Source: an uncultured Arthrobacter sp. (GTDB lineage: Bacteria > Actinomycetota > Actinomycetes > Actinomycetales > Micrococcaceae). From it: a stretch of 64,000 nt of DNA. Position numbers and translations under genes: made by a program. This document shows, one piece after another, positions 1-6,860 of this stretch. Location: the NCBI RefSeq assembly GCF_947495145.1, contig NZ_CANLXP010000017.1, positions 1-64,000 of the forward strand, written 5' to 3'. A model generated the notes under the pieces. The model ran no database searches, was not told the DNA's origin, and saw only the letters and a list, made by a program, of their open reading frames with translations. Numbering within the stretch: the first letter of the stretch is position 1; each line of letters opens with the position of its first letter.

Positions 1-98
1 TCCGAGAACCACAACTTCTAACCCTCAACAACCTCGAAAACCCACAGACCGGCTACACCACTCCACGGGACTTGACCGAAAGGATCTCCTCACTCATC

Positions 99-410
99 AT
101 GGCTACCTCGAAATTCCCCCAAGAGCTCCGCGAACGCGCAACGCGGTTGGCCGTTGAGGCTCGTCGTGATCCCGCGACTCGCTCCGGCGCGATCGCCCGG
201 ATCGCCGGTCAGACAGGCCTCGGCGAAGAGACGCTGCGTAACTGGGTACGCAAGGCAGAAGACGCCGACCTCCCCGTTGAGTCGGTGGACGCCGCCGTTC
301 AAATCCGGCAGCTCCAGGCCGAGAACCGCGAGCTGCGCCGATCGAACGAGATCCTGCGCTCAGCGACAGCTTTTTTCGCCAAGGCGGAGTTCGACCGCCC
401 ACAGAAGTGA
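99..410 (+). CDS. IS3-family transposase OrfA
   Basis: Helix-turn-helix OrfA of an IS3-family element. It would bind the element ends and, fused to OrfB by frameshifting, form the transposase. The protein is about 103 aa: an HTH region (PQELRERATRLAVEAR ... GLGEETLRNWVRKAE) and then a leucine-rich coiled coil (QIRQLQAENRELRRSNEIL). I chose the ATG at 99 because the sequence after it matches the usual OrfA N-terminus; an upstream GTG at 72 is also open. A -1 slippery heptamer TTTTTTC lies in frame at 371-377, and OrfB is in the -1 frame, as expected for programmed frameshifting. OrfA itself looks intact, but its partner is broken, so the element is unlikely to move on its own. Confidence 0.85.
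   Translation: MATSKFPQELRERATRLAVEARRDPATRSGAIARIAGQTGLGEETLRNWVRKAEDADLPVESVDAAVQIRQLQAENRELRRSNEILRSATAFFAKAEFDRPQK
371..377 (+). promoter_or_regulatory. -1 frameshift slippery site of the IS3 element
   Basis: The heptamer T TTT TTC sits in the OrfA frame (codons GCT TTT TTC). The -1 frame is open from here into OrfB with no stop, so a fused OrfAB protein is possible. Inferred from the motif and the frame relation. Confidence 0.55.
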
Positions 411-680
411 TCGTCGCCTTCATCGACGAGCACAAGCACCGCTGGGGAATCGAACCGATCTGCCGTGTCCTGACCGAGGACTACGGGCTCAAGATCGCCC
501 CGGGGACCTACTACGCCTTCAAGAATCGACCCATCAGCGCCCGCGCGCGGCGTGACGCCTGCCTCAAGGAGCACATCATGAGCATTCACACCCACCCCAG
601 GATGCGGGTATACGGGATCAGGAAGATCCACGCCGAACTCAATCGGAGGAACATCCCCGGTCGCCCGCTGCACCGTCGCA
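407..680 (+). pseudogene. IS3-family transposase OrfB, 5' fragment
   Basis: First part of an IS3 OrfB (IVAFIDEHKHRWGIEPICRVL ... RVYGIRKIHAELNRR). A one-base insertion near 660 shifts the frame: the bases just after it would encode VARCTV, the usual continuation, in the shifted frame. Similarity then stops near 680, where an oppositely oriented IS1380 fragment begins. The DDE catalytic core, which lies further downstream in the family, is missing. Confidence 0.8.
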
Positions 681-955
681 TAGGTGCCGGTGAACAATTT
701 CCCGGTTCCGCCATGGCGCAGGACACCCATATCGTCAATGCAGTCCGCGCCGGCGACCATCCCGGCAACCAGCGCCGTAACCTTCAGCCCGGCATTCGCC
801 CCGTAATACTCCGGCACCCTCACATGCTCATCGACCAGCCCGCCCAGCCCAGTATCCGCCGCCAAGGCCATGACCGGGACCAGTCCCGCCGAGGACACGA
901 GATTCGGATCATCGAAGGCGCTGGAAACCGCCCCACGGGCATGGAAAACTTGCAT
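681..955 (-). pseudogene. IS1380-family transposase, N-terminal fragment
   Basis: Reads leftward from an ATG at 955 through residues typical of the IS1380 N-terminus (SSAFDDPNLVSSAGLVPVMA, ANAGLKVTALVAGMVAGAD, LRHGGTGKLFTGTYA). Homology ends at about 681, at the junction with the IS3 fragment. Only about 90 of the usual 450 or more residues remain, so this is a remnant. The open frame running on to 299 is read-through into IS3 DNA on the wrong strand. Confidence 0.75.
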
Positions 956-1177
956 CTACGGGATGCCCCTCTGATAGCTGAAATAATTGTTCTCGACAAA
1001 CACTATTTTTCCTGATCAGACGGGCATTTCCCGTTTAAAACGCCGAGTGGCGCTCAACCCCACCGGTGGATTCAGGCTAAGCACTATTCCATCCAATAGC
1101 TGCGGATGTGGCGTTAGACCCATAAGCGGGGTTGACCTCCACTCGAGAGTAAAGAGTCGCTACGATCCAGTTCGAAC

Positions 1178-1194
1178 TACTAACTTAGTTAGTA
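1178..1194. promoter_or_regulatory. BlaI-type operator 1 (TACTA-N7-TAGTA)
   Basis: Perfect 5+7+5 dyad with spacer ACTTAGT, 52 bp upstream of the His/Met-rich secreted protein. The same architecture recurs at 1201, 3678 and 14339 and, with one mismatch, at 2201. The BlaI-type repressor encoded at 2263 is the obvious binder (inference). Confidence 0.75.
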
Positions 1195-1200
1195 CCCTGC

Positions 1201-1217
1201 TACTATCGGACCTAGTA
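1201..1217. promoter_or_regulatory. BlaI-type operator 2 (TACTA-N7-TAGTA)
   Basis: Second perfect dyad (spacer TCGGACC), centre-to-centre 23 bp from operator 1, about two helical turns, so two repressor dimers could sit on the same face. It ends 29 bp before the ATG at 1247, where it would cover the promoter or transcription start. Confidence 0.75.
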
Positions 1218-1246
1218 GTTAACTTCACGATGAAAGGAAGCGTTTC

Positions 1247-1540
1247 ATGCGGTTAGGAAAATGGATAACAGTGGCAGCGGGCACAGGCCTGCTGTCCATG
1301 GCAGCAGCCATGCCGGCAGCAGCATCTGCGGGCACCGCGCCCACCCCAGGCGGCGGGTCGGACTCTCAGAACCACCGGGATGCCGTCATGGGCGACCACC
1401 ATCCGGGGATGGCTCAAATGCAGGAACTGATGAAGGACGGCAACCCGGGCATGATGCGGATGCACGAAAACATGATGGGTCCTGCCGCAGGAATGCCGAC
1501 TCAGGGCGTTGCGGGAAGTGTTGAAGGCGAACTGCGATGA
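1247..1540 (+). CDS. Secreted His/Met-rich protein, probable metal binder
   Basis: A 97-aa protein with a Sec signal peptide (charged start MRLGKW, hydrophobic core to about residue 20, AAA-type cleavage region). The short mature part is rich in His and Met (MGDHHPGMAQM, GMMRMHENMMG), a composition seen in periplasmic or extracellular copper-binding proteins. A Shine-Dalgarno (GAAAGGAAG, 1232-1240) precedes the ATG. The stop overlaps the start of the next gene by 4 bp. Two BlaI-type operators lie directly upstream, so expression is probably derepressed with that regulon. No known family recognised; copper is inferred from composition and neighbours. Confidence 0.7.
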   Translation: MRLGKWITVAAGTGLLSMAAAMPAAASAGTAPTPGGGSDSQNHRDAVMGDHHPGMAQMQELMKDGNPGMMRMHENMMGPAAGMPTQGVAGSVEGELR

Positions 1541-1758
1541 GCGAAGCACTGTACGCATTCGCGTTGCTGGCCTGCCCCGTCGGCATGGGTCTGATGATGT
1601 GGTTCATGATGCGGGGTAGCAAAAGTTCTCCGCCCCAGGCAAAGCCTACTGAAGAGGCGGAACTGGTGAAGTTGCGCGCAGAGGTCGATCAGCTCCGCGC
1701 TGGCCAGAGGAATTCAGGTGGTGAGCCTTCCGCTTCTCAATCCAGAGCGACGCTCTGA
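1537..1758 (+). CDS. Small single-pass membrane protein with coiled-coil tail
   Basis: 73 aa: one N-terminal membrane helix rich in Met (ALLACPVGMGLMMWFMM), then a charged tail with a short heptad-like stretch (EEAELVKLRAEVDQLRA). It overlaps both neighbours by 1-4 bp, so it is translationally coupled in the operon that starts at 1247. Similar small membrane proteins occur in actinobacterial copper islands; the molecular role is unknown. It resembles the next gene in plan (membrane helix plus coiled coil), so the two may be distant paralogues. Confidence 0.6.
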   Translation: MSEALYAFALLACPVGMGLMMWFMMRGSKSSPPQAKPTEEAELVKLRAEVDQLRAGQRNSGGEPSASQSRATL

Positions 1759-1976
1759 TGAGCGAATTGATTCTGCCGGTAGTGGTCCTGCTGGCGTCGC
1801 TGGTGTTCACATACTTTTTTTGCCTCCGGCCCATGCGGCGTGGACAGTGCACCCTGGGCCGACAAGCGCGGCAGGCCGGAGAGCAGACGCCGTCCGCGCA
1901 AGCGGAAGAGCTTACAAGACTGCGCGAACAGGTAGAGGCACTCAAAACCGGCCAGCACCAATCCTCCCGCCTGTGA
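1758..1976 (+). CDS. Small single-pass membrane protein with coiled-coil tail
   Basis: 72 aa: one membrane segment (LILPVVVLLASLVFTYFF) followed by a basic stretch and a coiled coil (AEELTRLREQVEALKTG). The start overlaps the preceding stop (TGATG). Same architecture as the gene before it. Function unknown; the position suggests a membrane-associated partner of the secreted metal-binding protein or of the former CcdA-like neighbour. Confidence 0.6.
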   Translation: MSELILPVVVLLASLVFTYFFCLRPMRRGQCTLGRQARQAGEQTPSAQAEELTRLREQVEALKTGQHQSSRL

Positions 1977-2026
1977 GACTGCCAAAGGCACTTTGTACAC
2001 CCATGAGCGGGTCGAAAGGGTAAGGC

Positions 2027-2200
2027 GTGGAGGAAACACTCCTATTCACCACCATATTGGCGTCATTCTTGGGGGCATGATCGCGCTGTTCGCCCCGTGT
2101 GCGTGTTGGTCATGCTGCCTGCGTTCTTCGCCACCACGTTCAGCCGGAAAAACGAGATTCTGGGCATGGCTCTGGTTTCACGACGGCGGCCACAGGCGTC
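2027..2200 (+). pseudogene. Remnant of a CcdA/DsbD-family membrane protein
   Basis: A GTG at 2027 behind AAGGG starts a frame that reads EETLLFTTILASFLG. After a one-base slip near 2071 the sequence continues as GGMIALFAPCA in another frame, and after a further slip as VLVMLPAFFATTFSRKNE. Put together this is the N-terminus of a DsbD-type thiol/disulfide transporter, including its ALFAPC motif. At least two frameshifts break it and nothing recognisable follows about 2200. An intact CcdA is encoded at 12585. Confidence 0.65.
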
Positions 2201-2217
2201 TACTATGCGCGGTAGGA
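2201..2217. promoter_or_regulatory. Imperfect BlaI-type operator 3 (TACTA-N7-TAGGA)
   Basis: Nine of ten dyad positions match with the same 7-bp spacer (TGCGCGG). It lies 45 bp before the repressor ATG at 2263, fitting autoregulation. It sits in what was coding sequence of the ccdA remnant, so chance similarity is possible. Confidence 0.5.
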
Positions 2218-2262
2218 TTGTCTATTGAACGCGGGCTGCAAGTACGACAGAAGGGATCTGGC

Positions 2263-2640
2263 ATGCACCGTCTTGGCCAGCTCGAATCGGCGATCATGGA
2301 GCGGATGTGGTCTCGCTCCGGACCGGTGGCCGTACGCGACATCCTCGAGGACATCCAGCGGAACCGCGACATCGCGTACATGACCGTCAAGACCGTGATG
2401 GACACGCTTCACCGCAAAGGCCTGCTTGACCGTGAACCCGACGGGCGTGCATTCCGCTACCGGCCGACGCAAACCCGGGAACAGCACGCCGCGGCGCACA
2501 TGCAAGAGGTGCTCGCCAGCGGAAGCGACCGCACTGCGACCCTTCTGCACTTCCTTGAGCAAATACCCGCTGACGAGGTCGCACAGCTAAGGGCGGTTTT
2601 GGACCGCGCCGAGCAGGACAAAAGCCAGGCCGGTAAGTGA
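2263..2640 (+). CDS. BlaI/MecI/CopY-family repressor
   Basis: 125-aa winged-helix repressor. The N-terminal domain has the family pattern (LGQLESAIMERMWSRSGPVAVRDI ... AYMTVKTVMDTLHRKGLL, then the wing FRYRPTQTREQH), followed by a helical dimerisation tail. I chose the ATG at 2263 because the family starts about 10 residues before the ES(A)IM element; the longer frame upstream is the ccdA remnant. BlaI-type proteins bind dyads as dimers and are inactivated by proteolysis by a membrane M56 protease, and that partner follows immediately (4-bp overlap). Probable operators are at 1178, 1201, 2201, 3678 and 14339. The inducing signal is unknown; the neighbours suggest copper or redox stress rather than beta-lactams. 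Confidence 0.88.
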   Translation: MHRLGQLESAIMERMWSRSGPVAVRDILEDIQRNRDIAYMTVKTVMDTLHRKGLLDREPDGRAFRYRPTQTREQHAAAHMQEVLASGSDRTATLLHFLEQIPADEVAQLRAVLDRAEQDKSQAGK

Positions 2641-3599
2641 CGGCGGCACTCCTACTCATCACCTATGCCGTGGCGGCAGCGGGAGCCGCACCGTTCCTAC
2701 GCAAGGGCACGTGGGCCGAACGCTCACCCAAGGTCGGCATCATCGTGTGGCAGTCGCTATCCGTCACTGTCATCGCGAGTGTCGTGCTCGCAGGTGTGAT
2801 GTTAGCGGTTCCTGCCATGCCGTTCACCATGACTTTGGCGGACTTCCTGCGTGCTTGCGTCACGGTCCTTCAGGAGCAGTACTCCACACCAGGAGGAGCA
2901 GCGGTCACCACCGCCGGCGCGCTCATAGCAGCAGCCGTTACGGCCCGCACCGGGTACTGCCTCTTCTCGGAATTCACCTCTGCACGAACGGCCCGTCGGA
3001 GCCAGCTGCGCTCCCTGGCTCTGCTGGGACGCAGGGATCCCAGTGGTCATTTCCTCGTTGTGGACCATCAAACGGCGGCCGCCTACTGCCTCCCAGGGCG
3101 AAACAACGAGATCGTGCTGACATCTGCAGCACTCGCCGCACTGGATGAAGGTCAACGAGCTGCTGTCATCGCCCACGAAAAGGCGCACTTACGGGCGCGG
3201 CACCACGTCGTCGTGGCGGCGGCGAAAGCAATCGAGCGCGCCTTTCCCCGAGTGCCGGCGTTCAGCATCGCACACAGCGAACTAGTACGCCTGATCGAGA
3301 TGGACGCCGACGACCGGGCTGCCCGCAGCAACGCCAGACTTACGGTGGCAACAGCTATGGTGCGCTTGGCCGAAGCAGGACCCGCTCCTTCTGCTGCGTT
3401 GGGTGCAGGAGGCACCAGCGCACTCGCCAGAGTTCGCCGACTGGCCTGGCCCTCAGCGCCGCTCGGCAGGCTGCACGCGCTAGTAGCTGTTTCCGCAGCA
3501 GCCGCAATGCTCATCTTGCCCCCTGCCGTTGCTCTTACGCCAGCAGTATCAACGGCCTACGCTCAGACCTGCCCGACCGGATTTCCCGCTTCCATCTAA
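2637..3599 (+). CDS. BlaR1-like M56 membrane metalloprotease
   Basis: 320-aa membrane protein. Hydrophobic segments lie near residues 1-18, 34-60, 88-105 and 283-305. The zinc motif HEKAH (residues 180-184, in AVIAHEKAHLRARHH) and a downstream acidic helix (LIEMDADDRAA) match the M56/M48 gluzincin pattern. In BlaR1 systems this protease cleaves the cognate repressor when the sensor domain is triggered. Here there is no C-terminal penicillin-binding domain; the protein ends after the last membrane segment with about 20 residues. The signal must therefore be read another way. The GTG start overlaps the repressor stop by 4 bp. Confidence 0.85.
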   Translation: MTAALLLITYAVAAAGAAPFLRKGTWAERSPKVGIIVWQSLSVTVIASVVLAGVMLAVPAMPFTMTLADFLRACVTVLQEQYSTPGGAAVTTAGALIAAAVTARTGYCLFSEFTSARTARRSQLRSLALLGRRDPSGHFLVVDHQTAAAYCLPGRNNEIVLTSAALAALDEGQRAAVIAHEKAHLRARHHVVVAAAKAIERAFPRVPAFSIAHSELVRLIEMDADDRAARSNARLTVATAMVRLAEAGPAPSAALGAGGTSALARVRRLAWPSAPLGRLHALVAVSAAAAMLILPPAVALTPAVSTAYAQTCPTGFPASI

Positions 3600-3668
3600 T
3601 GATCCCGGCGGGGACGTCTTCAGCGGACCTATCGTCAAGCAAGCCGTTGGAAGTACCAGTGCTTGGCG

Positions 3669-3703
3669 AAACCCTACTACTAAAATCCTTAGTAGTAGGG
3701 TTT
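3669..3703. promoter_or_regulatory. BlaI-type operator 4, perfect 14-bp dyad
   Basis: The longest copy: two 14-bp arms (AAACCCTACTACTA and its exact complement) around a 7-bp spacer, with core TACTA-N7-TAGTA at 3678-3694. It lies 35 bp upstream of the SHOCT gene start and is the only operator in front of that gene. Its perfection suggests the tightest binding site of the set. A terminator role is less likely because no U-run follows. Confidence 0.78.
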
Positions 3704-3738
3704 GAGCATTTGAAGTACGAAACGGAAAGGACGGGAAC

Positions 3739-3987
3739 ATGGGCGGAATGATGGGCGGCGGAATGATGGGGTGGGCTGTGATCTGGTCTGTTGTGGTGTT
3801 TTTACTCCTGGCAGCCGCGGCGACAGCACTGATCGTTCTCGCGGTGAAATCTGCACGCAACACCCAAACCAAGGGTGGAGGATCCGGTTCTGGTGAGGCG
3901 CACGAGATCCTGCGGGCCCGATTCGCCAGAGGAGAAATCGACGACGAGGAATACCGGCGCCGTTCAGTCATGCTGGACCAGCAGTAA
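3739..3987 (+). CDS. SHOCT-domain small membrane protein
   Basis: 82 aa: a Gly/Met-rich start (MGGMMGGGMMGW), one membrane helix (residues 12-36), a flexible linker, and a C-terminal SHOCT motif (EILRARFARGEIDDEEYRRR). SHOCT is a short helical oligomerisation module found at the ends of many membrane proteins; the exact role is unknown. A Shine-Dalgarno (GGAAAGGA) precedes the ATG. A perfect BlaI-type operator controls it, which places it in the same stress regulon as the secreted Met-rich protein and the CcdA locus. Confidence 0.75.
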   Translation: MGGMMGGGMMGWAVIWSVVVFLLLAAAATALIVLAVKSARNTQTKGGGSGSGEAHEILRARFARGEIDDEEYRRRSVMLDQQ

Positions 3988-4304
3988 CCCATCCTCGACG
4001 GAAGGAACCGCAGATGCTTGCTCCCGGCACTCTAGCCTTCCCGGTACAATCCTCAGGGACCGCGCGCACCTCTTTCGAAGGAGAGCCGACGGGATTCCCG
4101 GGGTCGTCTATCCGCCTGATTTCGGTACGTTTGGGCTACCGTAGCCGAGTCACCTCGGGGTAGAACTGAGATCGTTCGATGCTGTACCGGTGACGAAAGG
4201 GTCGGACGGGCGGAACAGGCTGAACTGAGCTGAGTGAGAAACGATTGAACCAGCAGCTCCGCCTAGGAACATGAGATTGCAGAGGAACCACCCAGGGAGG
4301 GAAC
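3988..4304 (+). other. Intergenic leader of the nuo-like operon
   Basis: 317 bp without a convincing gene. It must hold the promoter of the nuo-like operon. I see a short dyad GGCTAC-C-GTAGCC at 4134-4146 followed by a small stem CCGAG-N4-CTCGG, which could be a regulator site or leader structure. No TACTA-N7-TAGTA operator is present, so this operon is not an obvious member of the BlaI regulon. Confidence 0.4.
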
Positions 4305-4658
4305 ATGAGCTCCACCTATCTCAGTGTGTTCATGATGCTTCTGGTTGCAGCGGCCTTCGTCGGAGGTATTTATCTGCTCAACAGGGCTACCTCGGTCGAG
4401 GCGAAACCCATAGAGAACCTGCCGTTTCTGTCCGGATGGACGCCGGAAGAGCACGCGCTTTCCCGCTATCACGCCCGCTTTTACCCACTGACGATGATCT
4501 TTCTGGCCTTCGACGTCGAGATGCTTTTCATGTATCCATGGGCCGTTGTCGCGGCCGACAGCGGAATTGAAGCTGTGATGGAGATGTTCATCTTTCTTGG
4601 TGTACTGATGGCCGGTGTCGTCTGGGCTTGGCGTGAAGGAGCGCTCCGTTGGGTTTAG
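4305..4658 (+). CDS. nuoA: NuoA-like subunit (complex I membrane arm)
   Basis: 117 aa with three membrane helices, a normal NuoA size. The hallmark second-helix block is well kept (SRYHARFYPLTMIFLAFDVE, then MLFMYPWA), including the conserved acidic pair in FDVE. The loop between helices 1 and 2, which in canonical NuoA carries a conserved Cys (YECG) near the quinone cavity, reads PIENLPFLSG here and has no Cys. First gene of an eight-gene operon. The next gene starts on a TTG 10 bp before this stop. Sure of family; role in this reduced complex inferred. Confidence 0.9.
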   Translation: MSSTYLSVFMMLLVAAAFVGGIYLLNRATSVEAKPIENLPFLSGWTPEEHALSRYHARFYPLTMIFLAFDVEMLFMYPWAVVAADSGIEAVMEMFIFLGVLMAGVVWAWREGALRWV

Positions 4659-5926
4659 CAGGGGCGCTGAGCCGTGCGGCCGTGAACCGTCTGCATGTCC
4701 TCATCGTCGAAATCCCCGGGTGGGACCGGACCAGGATGCGCGTGGAAACCGAAGTGCGTTCCCGAGGATGGGCGGTCTCCGAATCGCCCGCTGACGCGGA
4801 CGTCCTGCTCGTCTGCGGAGTACCTGGAGCGGACCTCGCCTCCGTATGTGACCGGGTATGGGAACAGTTGCCTGGGCCTCGGGCCCGAGTAGAGGCCCTG
4901 GACGAAGAGGCTACTTCTGCAGCGCTTGATGAAGCGGTCATCACGATCCTTGACGGCGCCGTGCAACGCCGCGACGCCGTCTCACGGAAACAGAAGGCGT
5001 CCGAAGGCGACGGAGAAAGGACCGCGGACCCCTCCTCCGGCCGTATGGACCACACGGTTAGTGCCAGCGCCGCCGATACTCCCTCGGACACGAACGAAGG
5101 TTCACAGCACCATGATGAGAATCCTTCCTCCGCCGGCCATGAGCATGACGGCACCGACGGGTGTGAACCCATCGAGCCTCATGCCGAAGCCGGGGGGCAT
5201 GCGGATATGGACCATTCAGCCATGAACCACGACGACATGGATCACGGCGACATGGAGATGATGATGCCCGGAGGGATCGGATCAGCTGAGGGGGGCCCTG
5301 ACCGGGATGGGCTGAACCTGGATGTTCTGAATGTTCCTCTGGGTCCTGTACTACCGCATTGGCCAGCCGGTCTGGTGATTCGGTGTGCCCTCCAGGGAGA
5401 CGTCATCACTAAAGCAGCGGTCGAGATCCTGCCAGCAGGTGGTTCTCCTCCCGAGTCCGCAGTAACCGGCGACGGTGATGACGCCGCTCGGCGCAATGGG
5501 ATTCTTCGACGCTGTGATGGGATTGGCCGGCTACTCGCGGTTGCTGGGTGGTCTCGAGCAGCGACCATGGCGTTCGGCGTCCGTGACAGGTTGCTGGACG
5601 GCGCGTCGGTGCAGGAGACGGCCGGCCAGTTGTTTCGGCTTCACCGGAGCGTACGCCGGTCTCGGGTCTTGAGGTGGTCCTTGAAGGAACCAGACGGGGT
5701 GCTTGAGGCTTTGTACCGCAGCCTCGACGAAGTCTGCCGGGCAGCAGAGGCTGAAGAGCAGGGCGGATATGCGGCGGGTGGGACCCTGCGTGAGCAGGTA
5801 CAGGTACACGCCCACGATTTGGTGGGGCGGCTAGTCGGGCTCGATGTTGCTGCTGCCCGACTGGTTGTTGCCGCGTCCGTTCTCAACGCCGCACCTGTCC
5901 TTGTGGAAAGAACCGATCATGGTTGA
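4649..5926 (+). CDS. Hybrid NuoB-like/NuoD-like protein with His/Met-rich linker
   Basis: 425 aa in three parts. Residues 12-85 resemble the NuoB/EchC fold (LHVLIVEIPGW, SPADADVLLVCG, LPGPRARVEALD), but the place of the CxxC motif reads GWDR, so the N2-type Fe-S ligands are missing. Residues 106-215 are hydrophilic; 153-206 are packed with His, Met and Asp (for example DMDHSAMNHDDMDHGDMEMM), like copper-binding segments. Residues 225-425 resemble a shrunken NuoD/hydrogenase large subunit (VPLGPVLPHWPAGLVIR, RLLAVAGW, RRSRVLRW) without the catalytic region. A TTG start is chosen because GAAGGAG lies 7 nt upstream and it couples to nuoA; a GTG at 4682 is an alternative. The domain assignments are by eye and need profile searches. 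It probably caps the membrane arm where B, C, D and I normally dock. Confidence 0.6.
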   Translation: MGLAGALSRAAVNRLHVLIVEIPGWDRTRMRVETEVRSRGWAVSESPADADVLLVCGVPGADLASVCDRVWEQLPGPRARVEALDEEATSAALDEAVITILDGAVQRRDAVSRKQKASEGDGERTADPSSGRMDHTVSASAADTPSDTNEGSQHHDENPSSAGHEHDGTDGCEPIEPHAEAGGHADMDHSAMNHDDMDHGDMEMMMPGGIGSAEGGPDRDGLNLDVLNVPLGPVLPHWPAGLVIRCALQGDVITKAAVEILPAGGSPPESAVTGDGDDAARRNGILRRCDGIGRLLAVAGWSRAATMAFGVRDRLLDGASVQETAGQLFRLHRSVRRSRVLRWSLKEPDGVLEALYRSLDEVCRAAEAEEQGGYAAGGTLREQVQVHAHDLVGRLVGLDVAAARLVVAASVLNAAPVLVERTDHG

Positions 5927-6860
5927 AAGTCTGGTTGAGGTAGCGCCGGGATGGGTAGTGGTTGCTGCCGTTCTGCTTGGGTTGATGGCCCTGGTAGGAG
6001 CCTGTGTCGACGGTGCCCTGGCCGCGCATTCCGATAGGCGGTCCATGCTCGCCGGAGTTGGGAAGCCGATCTGGGAAACGGCGCGTCTTCTGCGCCAACG
6101 GCGGCGGGTGCTCGTTGCTTCGGACCCATTACTCTGGCGGGTCGGCGGGGCGGGGCTGCTCGTGGTGGCGCTGCTGATGGTTGTGGTGGTGCCCTTTGGC
6201 CGGTGGACGGTCGCTGACCTTTCCGTCGGCGTGGCCTGGTTCAATGCCATGGACGTCATGGTGTGGGCGCTGGTGTGGCTAACCGGGTGGGGCGCGAACA
6301 GCGCGCACGGGCTGGTGGGTGGGCACCGGTTCCTTGCCCAGGCGCTGTCCTACGAGCTTCCGTTGATGTTTGCACTGACAGCACCGGCGGTCGCTGCAGG
6401 AAGCCTACGGGTCAGTGATGTCGTTGTGGCCCAACAGGGGCTGTGGTTCGCGGTATGGATGCCGGTGGCGTTCCTGGTTTTCTGTGCCTCCGTACTCGCG
6501 TTTTCTGTCTGGGGTCCCTTTTCACCCGCGGCTGGCGGCGACATCGCCGGCGGTGTCCTCACCGAGCTCTCCAGCGTCGACAGATTCCTGGTCCTGGCTG
6601 GCAGGTACGCACTTTTGGCTGCGGGCGCGGCTTTTGCGGTTCCGATGTTCCTTGGTGGGGGGTCAGGGCCGTTCGGCCCGGAGTGGGTATGGACCTTCCT
6701 GAAAACCGCGGTCCTCCTGGCAGCATTTATCTATATACGCCGGCTGCTCCCAGCAGTGCGCCCTGACCGTCTAGTGGAGGCGGCGTGGGTCATTGGGCTT
6801 CCGGTGGTGTTGTTGCAGGTGCTCTTCGTTAGTCTCGTCTCACTCGGAGGTGGCCTGTGA
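5919..6860 (+). CDS. nuoH: NuoH-like subunit
   Basis: 313 aa, 8 or so membrane helices. Recognisable NuoH blocks: RFLAQALSYELPLMFALTAP for the (A)QxISYE element and DIAGGVLTELSSVDRFLVLA for the conserved acidic loop. The signature loop after helix 1 (GPNRxGP in complex I, which lines the quinone tunnel) is replaced by SDRRSMLAGVGKPIWETARL, more like the group 4 hydrogenase type. The ATG at 5919 overlaps the preceding stop by 8 bp with GGAAAG upstream; a longer frame from 5844 exists but lacks a good ribosome site. In complex I, NuoH joins the quinone site to the proton channels; here the Q site may be altered or lost. Confidence 0.85.
   Translation: MVESLVEVAPGWVVVAAVLLGLMALVGACVDGALAAHSDRRSMLAGVGKPIWETARLLRQRRRVLVASDPLLWRVGGAGLLVVALLMVVVVPFGRWTVADLSVGVAWFNAMDVMVWALVWLTGWGANSAHGLVGGHRFLAQALSYELPLMFALTAPAVAAGSLRVSDVVVAQQGLWFAVWMPVAFLVFCASVLAFSVWGPFSPAAGGDIAGGVLTELSSVDRFLVLAGRYALLAAGAAFAVPMFLGGGSGPFGPEWVWTFLKTAVLLAAFIYIRRLLPAVRPDRLVEAAWVIGLPVVLLQVLFVSLVSLGGGL

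Larger units (their letters stand above)
956..1246. other. Intergenic: IS1380 end and tandem-operator promoter region
   Basis: The left part (956 to about 1020) probably holds the IS1380 end; I cannot fix its terminal repeat. A TTGACC at 1132-1137 could be a -35 box but has no well-spaced -10. The right part carries two TACTA-N7-TAGTA operators, listed separately. I see no gene here. Confidence 0.5.

Noticed and set aside
299-955. One long 218-aa minus-strand gene
   Set aside because: Only residues 1 to about 90 match IS1380; the rest is antisense read-through of the IS3 OrfB.
1993-2640. A 215-aa protein with the repressor at its C-terminus
   Set aside because: The first 90 residues are the frameshifted ccdA remnant. 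The repressor starts at ATG 2263.
3988-4144. Small ORF 3875-4144 as a gene
   Set aside because: Out of frame with the SHOCT gene over half its length, no ribosome site, no family features.
4649-5926. A plain NuoB or NuoD gene
   Set aside because: No Fe-S Cys motif and no NuoD catalytic region; length and the His/Met insert do not fit either family alone.
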